Below, piece after piece: positions 10,059 through 25,300 of a DNA stretch of 64,000 nucleotides (position 1 is its first letter; each line of letters begins with the position of its first letter). The position numbers and the translations under genes were made by a program. Where the stretch lies: positions 21,744,559 through 21,808,558 of the forward strand of contig OZ038435.1 of assembly GCA_964036275.1 (NCBI GenBank). The letters are read 5' to 3'. A model generated the notes under the pieces. That model had not been told where the DNA came from. It saw only the letters and a list, made by a program, of their open reading frames with translations, and did not search any database. This DNA is from Litoditis marina. Its lineage: Eukaryota > Nematoda > Chromadorea > Rhabditida > Rhabditidae.

Positions 10059-13000
10059 TTCATGAAGGTAACGTATAAGATGGTTCATCAACACTGGCCT
10101 ACTACATTAAATCGGTCATGTTTAGACAATTACAATTATGTTCTCCCTGCGTGTACTAAGTCACGTTTCTCGTGGGAAATTGGGGGGAACCTCGAAACAT
10201 CAACTTATTCTCAATGAGTAACATATAACTTCATGAAAGTAACGTAAGAGAAGGTTTATCAACACTGGCCTACTACATTAAATCGGTCATGTTTAGACAA
10301 TTACAATTATGTTCTCCCTGCGTGTACTAAGTCACGTGTCTCGTGGGAAATTGGGAGGAACCTCGAGACACCAATTTATTTTCAATGAGTAACATATAAC
10401 TTCATGAAAGTAACGTAAGAGAAGGTTTATCAACAGTGGCCTACTACATTAAATCGGTCATGTTTAGACAATTACAATTATGTTCTCCTTGCGTGTACAT
10501 AGTCACGTGTCTCGTGGGAAATTGGGAGGAACCTCGAAACATCAACTTATTCTCAATGAGTAACATATAACTTCATGAAAGTAACGTGAGAAGGTTTATC
10601 AACACTGGCCTACTACATTAAATCGGTCATGTTTAGACAATTACAATTATGTTCTCCCTGCGTGTACTAAGTCACGTGTCTCGTGGGAAATTGGGAGGAA
10701 CCTCGAGACATCAATTTATTTTCAATGAGTAACATATTACTTCATGAAGGTAACGTATAAGATGGTTCATCAACACTGGCCTACTACATTAAATCGGTCA
10801 TGTTTAGACAATTACAATTATGTTCTCCCTGCGTGTACTAAGTCACGTTTCTTGTGGGAAATTGGGAGGAACCTCAAGACAGCAATTTATTTTCAATGAG
10901 TAACATATTACTTTATGAAGGTAACGTATAAGATGGTTCATCAACACTGGCCTACTACATTAAATCGGTCATGTTTAGACAATTACAATTATGTTCTTCC
11001 TGCGTGTACTAAGTCACGTTTCTCGTGGGAAATTGGGAGGAACCTCGAAACATCAACTTATTCTCAATGAGTAACATATTACTTCATGAAGGTAACGTAT
11101 AAGATGGTTTATCAACACTGGCCTACTACATTAAATCGGTCATGTTTAGACAATTACAATTATGTTCTCCCTGCGTGTACTAAGTCACGTGTCTCGTGGG
11201 AAATTGGGAGGAACCTCGAGACATCAATTTATTTTCAATGAGTAACATATAACCTCATGAAAGTAACGTAAGAGAAGGTTTATCAACACTGGCCTACTAC
11301 ATTAAATCGGTCATGTTTAGACAATTACAATTATGTTCTCCTTGCGTGTACATAGTCACGTATCTCGTGGGAAATTGGGAGGAACCTCGAGACATCAATT
11401 TATTTTCAATGAGTAACATATTACTTCATGAAGGTAACGTATAAGATGGTTCATCAACACTGGCCTACTACATTAAATCGGTCATGTTTAGACAATTACA
11501 ATTATGTTCTTCCTGCGTGTACTAAGTCACGTTTCTCGTGGGAAATTGGGAGGAACCTCGAAACATCAACTTATTCTCAATGAGTAACATATAACTTCAT
11601 GAAAGTAACGTAAGAGAAGGTTTATCAACACTGGCCTACTACATTAAATCGGTCATGTTTAGACAATTACAATTATGTTCTCCCTGCGTGTACTAAGTCA
11701 CGTGTCTCGTGGGAAATCGGGAGGAACCTCGAGACATAAATTTATTTTCAATGAGTAAAATATTACTTCATGAAGGTAACGTATAAGATGGTTCATCAAC
11801 ACTGGCCTACTACATTAAATCGGTCATGTTTAGACAATTACAATTATGTTCTCCCTGCGTGTACTAAGTCACGTTTCTTGTGGGAAATTGGGAGGAACCT
11901 CGAGACATCAATTTATTTTCAATGAGTAACATATTACTTCATGAAAGTAACGCAAGAGAAGGTTTATCAACACTGGCCTACTACATTAAATCGGTCATGT
12001 TTAGACAATTACAATTATGTTCTCCTTGCGTGTACATAGTCACGTATCTCGTGGGAAATTGGGAGGAACCTCGAGACATCAATTTATTTTCAATGAGTAA
12101 CATATTACTTCATGAAGGTAACGTATAAGATGGTTCATCAACACTGGCCTACTACATTAAATCGGTCATGTTTAGACAATTACAATTATGTTCTTCCTGC
12201 GTGTACTAAGTCACGTTTCTCGTGGGAAATTGGGAGGAACCTCGAAACATCAACTTATTCTCAATGAGTAACATATAACTTCATGAAAGTAACGTAAGAG
12301 AAGGTTTATCAACACTGGCCTACTACATTAAATCGGTCATGTTTAGACAATTACAATTATGTTCTCCCTGCGTGTACTAAGTCACGTGTCTCGTGGGAAA
12401 TCGGGAGGAACCTCGAGACATAAATTTATTTTCAATGAGTAAAATATTACTTCATGAAGGTAACGTATAAGATGGTTCATCAACACTGGCCTACTACATT
12501 AAATCGGTCATGTTTAGACAATTACAATTATGTTCTCCCTGCGTGTACTAAGTCACGTTTCTTGTGGGAAATTGGGAGGAACCTCGAGACATCAATTTAT
12601 TTTCAATGAGTAACATATTACTTCATGAAGGTAACGTATAAGATGGTTTATCAACACTGACCTACTACATTAAATCGGTCATTCAAGACAATTACAATTA
12701 TGTTCTCCCTGCGTGTACTAAGTCACGTTTCTCGTGGGAAATTGGGAGGAACCTCGAAACATCAACTTATTCTCAATGAGTAACATATTACTTCATGAAG
12801 GTAACGTATTTGATGGTTCATCAACACTGGCCTACTACATTAAATCGGTCATGTTAAGACAATTACAATTATGTTCTCCCTGCGTGTACTAAGTCACGTT
12901 TCTCGTGGGAAATTGGGAGGAACCTCGAAACATCAACTTATTCTCAATGAGTAACATATTACTTCATGAAAGTAACGTAAGAGAAGGTTTATCAACACTG

Positions 13001-16000
13001 GCCTACTACATTAAATCGGTCATGTTTAGACAATTACAATTATGTTCTCCCTGCGTGTACTAAGTCACGTGTCTCGTATGAAATTGGGAGGAACCTCGAA
13101 ACATCAACTTATTCTCAATGAGTAACATATTACTTCATGAAAGTAACGTAAGAGAAGGTTTATCAACACTGGCCTACTACATTAAATCGGTCATGTTTAG
13201 ACAATTACAATTATGTTCTCCCTGCGTGTACTAAGTCACGTGTCTCGTGGGAAATTGGGAGGAACCTCGAGACATCAATTTATTTTCAATGAGTAACATA
13301 TAACTTCATGAAAGTAACGTAAGAGAAGGTTTATCAACACTGGCCTTCTACATTAAATCGGTCATGTTTAGACAATTACAATTATGTTCTCCTTGCGTGT
13401 ACATAGTCACGTGTCTCGTGGGAAATTGGGAGGAACCTCGAGACATCAATTTATTTTCAATGAGTAACATATTACTTCATGAAGGTAACGTATAAGATGG
13501 TTCATCAACACTGGCCTACTACATTAAATCGGTCATGTTTAGACAATTACAATTATGTTCTTCCTGCGTGTACTAAGTCACGTTTCTCGTGGGAAATTGG
13601 GAGGAACCTCGAAACATCAACTTATTCTCAATGAGTAACATATAACTTCATGAAAGTAACGTAAGAGAAGGTTTATCAACACTGGCCTACTACATTAAAT
13701 CGGTCATGTTTAGACAATTACAATTATGTTCTCCCTGCGTGTACTAAGTCACGTGTCTCGTGGGAAATCGGGAGGAACCTCGAGACATAAATTTATTTTC
13801 AATGAGTAACATATTACTTCATGAAGGTAACGTATAAGATGGTTCATCAACACTGGCCTACTACATTCAATCGGTCATGTTTAGACAATTACAATTATGT
13901 TCTCCCTGCGTGTACTAAGTCACGTTTCTTGTGGGAAATTGGGAGGAACCTCGAGACATCAATTTATTTTCAATGAGTAACATATTACTTCATGAAGGTA
14001 ACGTATAAGATGGTTTATCAACACTGACCTACTACATTAAATCGGTCATTCAAGACAATTACAATTATGTTCTCCCTGCGTGTACTAAGTCACGTTTCTC
14101 GTGGGAAATTGGGAGGAACCTCGAAACATCAACTTATTCTCAATGAGTAACATATTACTTCATGAAGGTAACGTATTTGATGGTTCATCAACACTGGCCT
14201 ACTACATTAAATCGGTCATGTTAAGACAATTACAATTATGTTCTCCCTGCGTGTACTAAGTCACGTTTCTCGTGGGAAATTGGGAGGAACCTCGAAACAT
14301 CAACTTATTCTCAATGAGTAACATATTACTTCATGAAAGTAACGTAAGAGAAGGTTTATCAACACTGGCCTACTACATTAAATCGGTCATGTTTAGACAA
14401 TTACAATTATGTTCTCCCTGCGTGTACTAAGTCACGTGTCTCGTATGAAATTGGGAGGAACCTCGAAACATCAACTTATTCTCAATGAGTAACATATTAC
14501 TTCATGAAAGTAACGTAAGAGAAGGTTTATCAACACTGGCCTACTACATTAAATCGGTCATGTTTAGACAATTACAATTATGTTCTCCCTGCGTGTACTA
14601 AGTCACGTGTCTCGTGGGAAATTGGGAGGAACCTCGAGACATCAATTTATTTTCAATGAGTAACATATAACTTCATGAAAGTAACGTAAGAGAAGGTTTA
14701 TCAACACTGGCCTTCTACATTAAATCGGTGATGTTTAGACAATTACAATTATGTTCTCCTTGCGTGTACATAGTCACGTGTCTCGTGGGAAATTGGGAGG
14801 AACCTCGAGACATCAATTTATTTTCAATGAGTAACATATTACTTCATGAAGGTAACGTATAAGATGGTTCATCAACACTGGCCTACTACATTAAATCGGT
14901 CATGTTTAGACAATTACAATTATGTTCTTCCTGCGTGTACTAAGTCACGTTTCTCGTGGGAAATTGGGAGGAACCTCGAAACATCAACTTATTCTCAATG
15001 AGTAACATATAACTTCATGAAAGTAACGTAAGAGAAGGTTTATCAACACTGGCCTACTACATTAAATCGGTCATGTTTAGACAATTACAATTATGTTCTC
15101 CCTGCGTGTACTAAGTCACGTGTCTCGTGGGAAATCGGGAGGAACCTCGAGACATAAATTTATTTTCAATGAGTAACATATTACTTCATGAAGGTAACGT
15201 ATAAGATGGTTCATCAACACTGGCCTACTACATTCAATCGGTCATGTTTAGACAATTACAATTATGTTCTCCCTGCGTGTACTAAGTCACGTTTCTTGTG
15301 GGAAATTGGGAGGAACCTCGAGACATCAATTTATTTTCAATGAGTAACATATTACTTCATGAAGGTAACGTATAAGATGGTTTATCAACACTGGCCTACT
15401 ACATTAAATCGGTCATTTAAGACAATTACAATTATGTTCTCCCTGCGTGTACTAAGTCACGTTTCTCGTGGGAAATTGGGAGGAACCTCGAAACATCAAC
15501 TTATTCTCAATGAGTAACATATTACTTCATGAAGGAAATGTATTTGATGGTTCATCAACACTGGCCTACTACATTAAATCGGTCATGTTAAGACAATTAC
15601 AATTATGTTCTCCCTGCGTGTACTAAGTCACGTTTCTCGTGGGAAATTGGGAGGAACCTCGAAACATCAACTTATTCTCAATGAGTAACATATTACTTCA
15701 TGAAAGTAACGTAAGAGAAGGTTTATCAACACTGGCCTACTACATTAAATCGGTCATGTTTAGACAATTACAATTATGTTCTCCCTGCGTGTACTAAGTC
15801 ACGTGTCTCGTGGGAAATTGGGAGGAACCTCGAAACATCAACTTATTCTCAATGAGTAACATATTACTTCATGAAAGTAACGTAAGAGAAGGTTTATCAA
15901 CACTGGCCTACTACATTAAATCGGTCATTTTAAGACAATTACAATTATGATCTCCCTGCGTGTACTAAGTCACGTTTCTCGTGGAAAATTGGGAGGAACC

Positions 16001-19000
16001 TTGAAACATCAATTTATTCTCAATGAGTAACATATAACTTCATGAAAGTAACGTAAGAGAAGGTTTATCAACACTGGCCTACTACATTAAATCGGTCATG
16101 TTTAGACAATTACAATTATGTTCTCCCTGCGTGTACTAAGTCACGTGTCTCGTGGAAAATTGGGAGGAACCTCGAAACATCAACTTATTCTCAATGAGTA
16201 ACATATTACTTCATGAAAGTAACGTAAGAGAAGGTTTATCAACACTGGCCTACTACATTAAATCGGTCATGTTTAGACAATTACAATTATGTTCTCCCTG
16301 CGTGTACTAAGTCACGTGTCTCGTGGGAAATTGGGAGGAACCTCGAGACATCAATTTATTTTCAATGAGTAACATATAACTTCATGAAAGTAACGTAAGA
16401 GAAGGTTTATCAACACTGGCCTACTACATTAAATCGGTCATGTTTAGACAATTACAATTATGTTCTCCTTGCGTGTACATAGTCACGTGTCTCGTGGGAA
16501 ATTGGGAGGAACCTCGAGACATCAATTTATTTTCAATGAGTAACATATTACTTCATGAAGGTAACGTATAAGATGGTTCATCAACACTGGCCTACTACAT
16601 TAAATCGGTCATGTTTAGACAATTACAATTATGTTCTTCCTGCGTGTACTAAGTCACGTTTCTCGTGGGAAATTGGGAGGAACCTCGAAACATCAACTTA
16701 TTCTCAATGAGTAACATATAACTTCATGAAAGTAACGTAAGAGAAGGTTTATCAACACTGGCCTACTACATTAAATCGGTCATGTTTAGACAATTACAAT
16801 TATGTTCTCCCTGCGTGTACTAAGTCACGTGTCTCGTGGGAAATCGGGAGGAACCTCGAGACATGAATTTATTTTCAATGAGTAACATATTACTTCATGA
16901 AGGTAACGTATAAGATGGTTCATCAACACTGGCCTACTACATTAAATCGGTCATGTTTAGACAATTACAATTATGTTCTCCCTGCGTGTACTAAGTCACG
17001 TTTCTTGTGGGAAATTGGGAGGAACCTCGAGACATCAATTTATTTTCAATGAGTAACATATTACTTCATGAAAGTAACGTATAAGATGGTTTATCAACAC
17101 TGGCCTACTACATTAAATCGGTCATTTAAGACAATTACAATTATGTTCTCCCTGCGTGTACTAAGTCACGTTTCTCGTGGGAAATTGGGAGGAACCTCGA
17201 AACATCAACTTATTCTCAATGAGTAACATATTACTTCATGAAGGTAACGTATTTGATGGTTCATCAACACTGGCCTACTACATTAAATCGGTCATGTTAA
17301 GACAATTACAATTATGTTCTCCCTGCGTGTACTAAGTCACGTTTCTCGTGGGAAATTGGGAGGAACCTCGAAACATAAACTTATTCTCAATGAGTAACAT
17401 ATTACTTCATGAAGGAAATGTATTTGATGGTTCATCAACACTGGCCTACTACATTAAATCGGTCATGTTAAGACAATTACAATTATGTTCTCCCTGCGTG
17501 TACTAAGTCACGTTTCTCGTGGGAAATTGGGAGGAACCTCGAAACATCAACTTATTCTCAATGAGTAACATATTACTTCATGAAAGTAACGTAAGAGAAG
17601 GTTTATCAACACTGGCCTACTACATTAAATCGGTCATGTTTAGACAATTACAATTATGTTCTCCCTGCGTGTACTAAGTCACGTGTCTCGTGGGAAATTG
17701 GGAGGAACCTCGGAACATCAACTTATTCTCAATGAGTAACATATTACTTCATGAAAGTAACGTAAGAGAAGGTTTATCAACACTGGCCTACTACATTAAA
17801 TCGGTCATTTTAAGACAATTACAATTATGATCTCCCTGCGTGTACTAAGTCACGTTTCTCGTGGGAAATTGGGAGGAACCTTGAAACATCAATTTATTCT
17901 CAATGAGTAACATATAACTTCATGAAAGTAACGTAAGAGAAGGTTTATCAACACTGGCCTACTACATTAAATCGGTCATGTTTAGACAATTACAATTATG
18001 TTCTCCCTGCGTGTACTAAGTCACGTGTCTCGTGGAAAATTGGGAGGAACCTCGAAACATCAACTTATTCTCAATGAGTAACATATTACTTCATGAAAGT
18101 AACGTAAGAGAAGGTTTATCAACACTGGCCTACTACATTAAATCGGTCATGTTTAGACAATTACAATTATGTTCTCCCTGCGTGTACTAAGTCACGTGTC
18201 TCGTGGGAAATTGGGAGGAACCTCGAGACATCAATTTATTTTCAATGAGTAACATATAACTTCATGAAAGTAACGTAAGAGAAGGTTTATCAACACTGGC
18301 CTACTACATTAAATCGGTCATGTTTAGACAATTACAATTATGTTCTCCTTGCGTGTACATAGTCACGTGTCTCGTGGGAAATTGGGAGGAACCTCGAGAC
18401 ATCAATTTATTTTCAATGAGTAACATATTACTTCATGAAGGTAACGTATAAGATGGTTCATCAACACTGGCCTACTACATTAAATCGGTCATGTTTAGAC
18501 AATTACAATTATGTTCTTCCTGCGTGTACTAAGTCACGTTTCTCGTGGGAAATTGGGAGGAACCTCGAAACATCAACTTATTCTCAATGAGTAACATATA
18601 ACTTCATGAAAGTAACGTAAGAGAAGGTTTATCAACACTGGCCTACTACATTAAATCGGTCATGTTTAGACAATTACAATTATGTTCTCCCTGCGTGTAC
18701 TAAGTCACGTGTCTCGTGGGAAATCGGGAGGAACCTCGAGACATAAATTTATTTTCAATGAGTAACATATTACTTCATGAAGGTAACGTATAAGATGGTT
18801 CATCAACACTGGCCTACTACATTAAATCGGTCATGTTTAGACAATTACAATTATGTTCTCCCTGCGTGTACTAAGTCACGTTTCTTGTGGGAAATTGGGA
18901 GGAACCTCGAGACATCAATTTATTTTCAATGAGTAACATATTACTTCATGAAGGTAACGTATAAGATGGTTTATCAACACTGGCCTACTACATTAAATCG

Positions 19001-22000
19001 GTCATTTAAGACAATTACAATTATGTTCTCCCTGCGTGTACTAAGTCACGTTTCTCGTGGGAAATTGGGAGGAACCTCGAAACATCAACTTATTCTCAAT
19101 GAGTAACATATTACTTCATGAAGGTAACGTATTTGATGGTTCATCAACACTGGCCTACTACATTAAATCGGTCATGTTAAGACAATTACAATTATGTTCT
19201 CCCTGCGTGTACTAAGTCACGTTTCTCGTGGGAAATTGGGAGGAACCTCGAAACATCAACTTATTCTCAATGAGTAACATATTACTTCATGAAAGTAACG
19301 TAAGAGAAGGTTTATCAACACTGGCCTACTACATTAAATCGGTCATGTTTAGACAATTACAATTATGTTCTCCCTGCGTGTACTAAGTCACGTTTCTCGT
19401 GGGAAATTGGGAGGAACCTCGAAACATCAACTTATTCTCAATGAGTAACATATTACTTCATGAAGGTAACGTATTTGATGGTTCATCAACACTGGCCTAC
19501 TACATTAAATCGGTCATGTTAAGACAATTACAATTATGTTCTCCCTGCGTGTACTAAGTCACGTTTCTCGTGGGAAATTGGGAGGAACCTCGAAACATCA
19601 ACTTATTCTCAATGAGTAACATATTACTTCATGAAAGTAACGTAAGAGAAGGTTTTTTAACACTGGCCTACTACATTAAATCGGTCATGTTTAGACAATT
19701 ACAATTATGTTCTCCCTGCGTGTCCTAATTCACGTGTCTCGTGGGAAATTGGGAGGAACCTCGAGACATCAATTTATTTTCAATGAGTAACATATAACTT
19801 CATGAAAGTAACGTAAGAGAAGGTTTATCAACACTGGCCTACTACATTAAATTGGTCATGTTTAGACAATTACAATTATGTTCTCCCTGCGTGTACTAAG
19901 TCACGTTTCTCGTGGGAAATTGGGAGGAACCTCGAAACATCAACTTATTCTCAATGAGTAACATATTACTTCATGAAGGTAACGTATGTGATGGTTCATC
20001 AACACTGGCCTACTACATTAAATCGGTCATGTTAAGACAATTACAATTATGTTCTCCCTGCGTGTACTACGTCACGTTTCTCGTGGGAAATTGGGAGGAA
20101 CCTCGAAACATCAACTTATTCTCAATGAGTAACATATTACTTCATGAAAGTAACGTGAGAGAAGGTTTATCAACACTGGCCTACTACATTAAATCGGTCA
20201 TGTTTAGACAATTACAATTATGTTCTCCCTGCGTGTACTAAGTCACGTGTCTCGTGGGAAATTGGGAGGAACCTCGAAACATCAACTTATTCTCAATGAG
20301 TAACATATTACTTCATGAAAGTAACGTAAGAGAAGGTTTATCAACACTGGCCTACTACATTAAATCGGTCATGTTTAGACAATTACAATTATGTTCTCCC
20401 TGCGTGTACTAAGTCACGTTTCTCGTGGGAAATTGGGAGGAACCTCGAAACATCAACTTATTCTCAATGAGTAACATATTACTTCATGAAAGTAACGTAA
20501 GAGAAGGTTTATCAACACTGGCCTACTACATTAAATCGGTCATGTTTAGACAATTACAATTATGTTCTCCCTGCGTGTCCTAATTCACGTGTCTCGTGGG
20601 AAATTGGGAGGAACCTCGAGACATCAATTTATTTTCAATGAGTAACATATAACTTCATGAAAGTAACGTAAGAGAAGGTTTATCAACACTGGCCTACTAC
20701 ATTAAATTGGTCATGTTTAGACAATTACAATTATGTTCTCCCTGCGTGTACTAAGTCACGTTTCTCGTGGGAAATTGGGAGGAACCTCGAAACATCAACT
20801 TATTCTCAATGAGTAACATATTACTTCATGAAGGTAACGTATTTGATGGTTCATCAACACTGGTCTACTACATTAAATCGGTCATGTTAAGACAATTACA
20901 ATTATGTTCTCCCTGCGTGTACTAAGTCACGTTTCTCGTGGGAAATTGGGAGGAACCTCGAAACATCAACTTATTCTCAATGAGTAACATATTACTTCAT
21001 GAAGGTAACGTATTTGATGGTTCATCAACACTGGCCTACTACATTAAATCGGTCATGTTAAGACAATTACAATTATGTTCTCCCTGCGTGTACTAAGTCA
21101 CGTTTCTCGTGGGAAATTGGGAGGAACCTCGAAACATCAACTTATTCTCAATGAGTAACATATTACTTCATGAAAGTAACGTAAGAGAAGGTTTTTAACA
21201 CTGGCCTACTACATTAAATCGGTCATGTTTAGACAATTACAATTATGTTCTCCCTGCGTGTCCTAATTCACGTGTCTCGTGGGAAATTGGGAGGAACCTC
21301 GAGACATCAATTTATTTTCAATGAGTAACATATAACTTCATGAAAGTAACGTAAGAGAAGGTTTATCAACACTGGCCTACTACATTAAATTGGTCATGTT
21401 TAGACAATTACAATTATGTTCTCCCTGCGTGTACTAAGTCACGTTTCTCGTGGGAAATTGGGAGGAACCTCGAAACATCAACTTATTCTCAATGAGTAAC
21501 ATATTACTTCATGAAGGTAACGTATTTGATGGTTCATCAACACTGGCCTACTACATTAAATCGGTCATGTTAAGACAATTACAATTATGTTCTCCCTGCG
21601 TGTACTAAGTCACGTTTCTCGTGGGAAATTGGGAGGAACCTCGAAACATCAACTTATTCTCAATGAGTAACATATTACTTCATGAAAGTAACGTAAGAGA
21701 AGGTTTTTTAACACTGGCCTACTACATTAAATCGGTCATGTTTAGACAATTACAATTATGTTCTCCCTGCGTGTCCTAATTCACGTGTCTCGTGGGAAAT
21801 TGGGAGGAACCTCGAGACATCAATTTATTTTCAATGAGTAACATATTATTTCATGAAGGTAACGTATAAGATGGTTTATCAACACTGGCCTACTACATTA
21901 AATCGGTCATGTTAAGACAATTACAATTATGTTCTCCCTGCGTGTACTAAGTCACGTGTCTCGTGGGAAATTGGGAGGAACCTCGAGACATCAATTTATT

Positions 22001-22270
22001 TTCAATGAGTAACATATTATTTCATGAAGGTAACGTATAAGATGGTTTATCAACACTGGCCTACTACATTAAATCGGTCATGTTAAGACAATTACAATTA
22101 TGTTCTCCCTGCGTGTACTAAGTCACGTGTCTCGTGGGAAATTGGGAGGAACCTCGAGACATCAATTTATTTTCAATGAGTAACATATTACTTCATGAAG
22201 GTAACGTATAAGATGGTTCATCAACACTGGCCTACTACATTAAATCGGTCATGTTAAGACAATTACAATT
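10059..22270 (+). repeat. 171-bp satellite, block 2, CACGTT-rich higher-order domain
   Basis: The 171-bp monomer continues in phase after the TIR element. Many units here read CACGTTTCTCG, losing the E-box. A variant monomer with TTCTTCCTGCG before CACGTTTCTCG recurs at 10994, 11507, 12191, 13558, 14925, 16634 and 18514. The spacings are 513, 684, 1367, 1367, 1709 and 1880 bp, that is 3, 4, 8, 8, 10 and 11 monomers. Beyond 19.7 kb a TGTCCTAATTCAC variant recurs at 19721, 20576, 21259 and 21772 (5, 4 and 3 monomers). No coding function. Confidence 0.95.
11705..11722 (+). other. CENP-B-box-like variant motif in monomer
   Basis: TCTCGTGGGAAATCGGGA is a common variant of the monomer. Against the mammalian CENP-B box YTTCGTTGGAARCGGGA it aligns along its length if one extra base is allowed before CGGG, with a mismatch in TTCG. 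The normal monomer has TTGGG in place of TCGGG. Resemblance is seen; binding is not shown. Confidence 0.25.
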
Positions 22271-22356
22271 ATGTTTTTCAATGAGTAACATATTACTTCA
22301 TGAAGGTAACGTATAAGATGGTTCATCAACACTGGCCTACTACATTAAATCGGTCA
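22252..22356 (+). repeat. Truncated 105-bp monomer (66-bp deletion)
   Basis: Successive ATGTTAAGAC landmarks lie at 22251 and 22356, 105 bp apart rather than 171. The unit runs ATTATG straight into TTTTCAATGAG, joining two T-rich sites. The segment with CACGTG and CGTGGGAA is missing, so this monomer lacks the putative protein-binding block. Confidence 0.85.
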
Positions 22357-25300
22357 TGTTAAGACAATTACAATTATGTTCTCCCTGCGTGTACTAAGTC
22401 ACGTGTCTTGTGGGAAATTGGGAGGAACCTCGAAACATCAACTTATTCTCAATGAGTAACATATAACTTCATGAAAGTAACGTAAGAGAAGGTTTATCAA
22501 CACTGGCCTACTACATTGAATCGGTCATGTTTAGACAATTACAATTATGTTCTCCCTGCGTGTACTAAGTCACGTGTCTTGTGGGAAATCGGGAAAAACC
22601 TCGAGACATCAATTTATTCTCAATGAGTAACATATTACTTCATGAAGGTAACGTATAACATGGTTCATCAACACTGGTCTACTACATTAAATCGGTCATG
22701 TTAAGACACTTACAATTATGTTCTCCCTGCGTGTACTAAGTCACGTGTCTCGTGGGAATTTGGGAGGAACCTCGAGACATCAATTTATTTTCAATGAGTA
22801 ACATATTACTTCATGGAGGTAACGTATAAGATGGTTCATCAACACTGGCCTACTACATTAAATCGGTCATGTTAACACAATTACAATTATGTTCTACCTG
22901 CGTGTACTAAGTCACGTGTCTCGTGGGAAATTGGAAGGAACCTCGAGACATCAATTTATTTTCAATGAGTAACATATTACTTCATGAAGGTAACGTATAA
23001 GATGGTTCATCAACACTGGCCTACTACATTAAATCGGTCATGTTAAGACAATTACAATTATGTTCTCCCTGCGTGTACTTAGTCACGTGTCTCGTGGGAA
23101 TTTGGGAGGAACCTCGAGACATCAATTTATTCTCAATGAGTAACATATTACTTCATGAAAATAACGTAAGAGAAGGTTTTTCAACACTGGCCTACTACAT
23201 TAAATCGGTCATGTTTAGACAATTACAATTATGTTCTCCCTGCGTGTACTAAGTCACGTGTCTCGTGGGAAATTGGGAGGAACCTCGAAACATCAACTTA
23301 TTCTCAATGAGTAACATATAACTTCATGAAAGTAACGTAAGAGAAGGTTTATCAATACTGGCCTACTACATTAAATTGGTCATGTTTAGACAATTACAAT
23401 TATGTTTTTCCTGCGTGTACTAAGTCACGAGTCTCGTGGGAAATTGGGAGGAACCTCGAGACATCAATTTATTTTCAATGAGTAACATATTACTTCATGA
23501 AGGTAACGTATAAGATGATTCATCAACACTGGCCTACTACATTAAATCGGTCATGTTAAGACAATTACAATTATGTTCTCCCTGCGTCTACTAAGTCACG
23601 TGTCTCGTGGGAAATTGGGAGGAACCTCGAGACATCAATTTATTTTCAATGAGTAACACATTACTTCATGAAGGTAACGTATAAGATGGTTCATCAACAC
23701 TGGCCTACTACATTAAATCGGTCATGTTAAGACAATTACAATTCTGTTCTCCCTGCGTGTACTAAGTCACGTGTCTCGTGGGAAATTGGGAGGAACCTCG
23801 AAACATCAACTTATTCTCAATGAGTAACATATAACTTCATGAAAGTAACGTAAGAGAAGGTTTATCAACACTGGCCTACTACATTGAATCGGTCATGTTT
23901 AGACAATTACAATTATGTTCTCCCTGCGTGTACTAAGTCACGTGTCTTGTGGGAAATCGGGAAAAACCTCGAGACATCAATTTATTCTCAATGAGTAACA
24001 TATTACTTCATGAAAGTAACGTAAGAGAAGGTTTATCAACACTGGCCTACTACATTAAATCGGTCATGTTTAGACAATTACAATTATGTTTTTCCTGGTG
24101 TACTAAGTCACGTGTCTCGTGGGAAATTGGGAGGAACCTCGAGACATCAATTTATTTTCAATGAGTAACATATTACTTCATGAAGGTAACGTAAGAGAAG
24201 GTTTATCAACACTGGCCTACTACATTAAATTGGTCATGTTTAGACAATTACAATTATGTTTTTCCTGCGTGTACTAAGTCACGTGTCTCGTGGGAAATTG
24301 GGAGGAACCTCGAGACATCAATTTATTTTCAATGAGTAACATATTACTTCATGAAAGTAACGTAAGAGAAGGTTTATCAACACTGGCCTACTACATTAAA
24401 TCGGTCATGTTAAGACAATTACAACTATGTTCTCCCTGCGTGTACTAAGTCACGTGTCTCGTGGGAAATTGGGAGGAACCTCGAAACATCAACTTATTTT
24501 CAATGAGTAACATATTACTTCATGAAGGTAACGTATAAGATGGTTCATCAACACTGGCCTACTACATTAAATCGATCATGTTAAGACAATTACAATTATG
24601 TTCTCCCTGCGTGTACTAAGTCACGTGTCTCGTGGGAATTTGGGAGGAACCTCGAGACATCAATTTATTTTCAATGAGTAACATATTACTTCATGAAGGT
24701 AACGTATAAGATGGTTCATCAACACTGGCCTACTACATTAAATCGGTCATGTTAAGACAATTACAATTATGTTCTCCCTGCGTCTACTAAGTCACGTGTC
24801 TCGTGGGAAATTGGAAGGAACCTCGAGACATCAATTTATTTTCAATGAGTAACATATTACTTCATGAAAGTAACGTAAGAGAAGGTTTATCAACACTGGC
24901 CTACTACATTAAATCGGTCATGTTTAGACAATTACAATTATGTTCTCCCTGCGTGTACTAAGTCACGTGTCTCGTGGGAAATTGGGAGGAACCTCGAAAC
25001 ATCAACTTATTCTCAATGAGTAACATATAACTTCATGAAAGTAACGTAAGAGAAGGTTTATCAACACTGGCCTACTACATTAAATTGGTCATGTTTAGAC
25101 AATTACAATTATGTTCTCCCTGCGTCTACTAAGTCACGTGTCTCGTGGGAAATTGGGAGGAACCTCGAGACATCAATTTATTTTCAATGAGTAACATATT
25201 ACTTCATGAAGGTAACGTATAAGATGGTTCATCAACACTGGCCTACTACATTAAATCGGTCATGTTAAGACAATTACAATTCTGTTCTCCCTGCGTGTAC

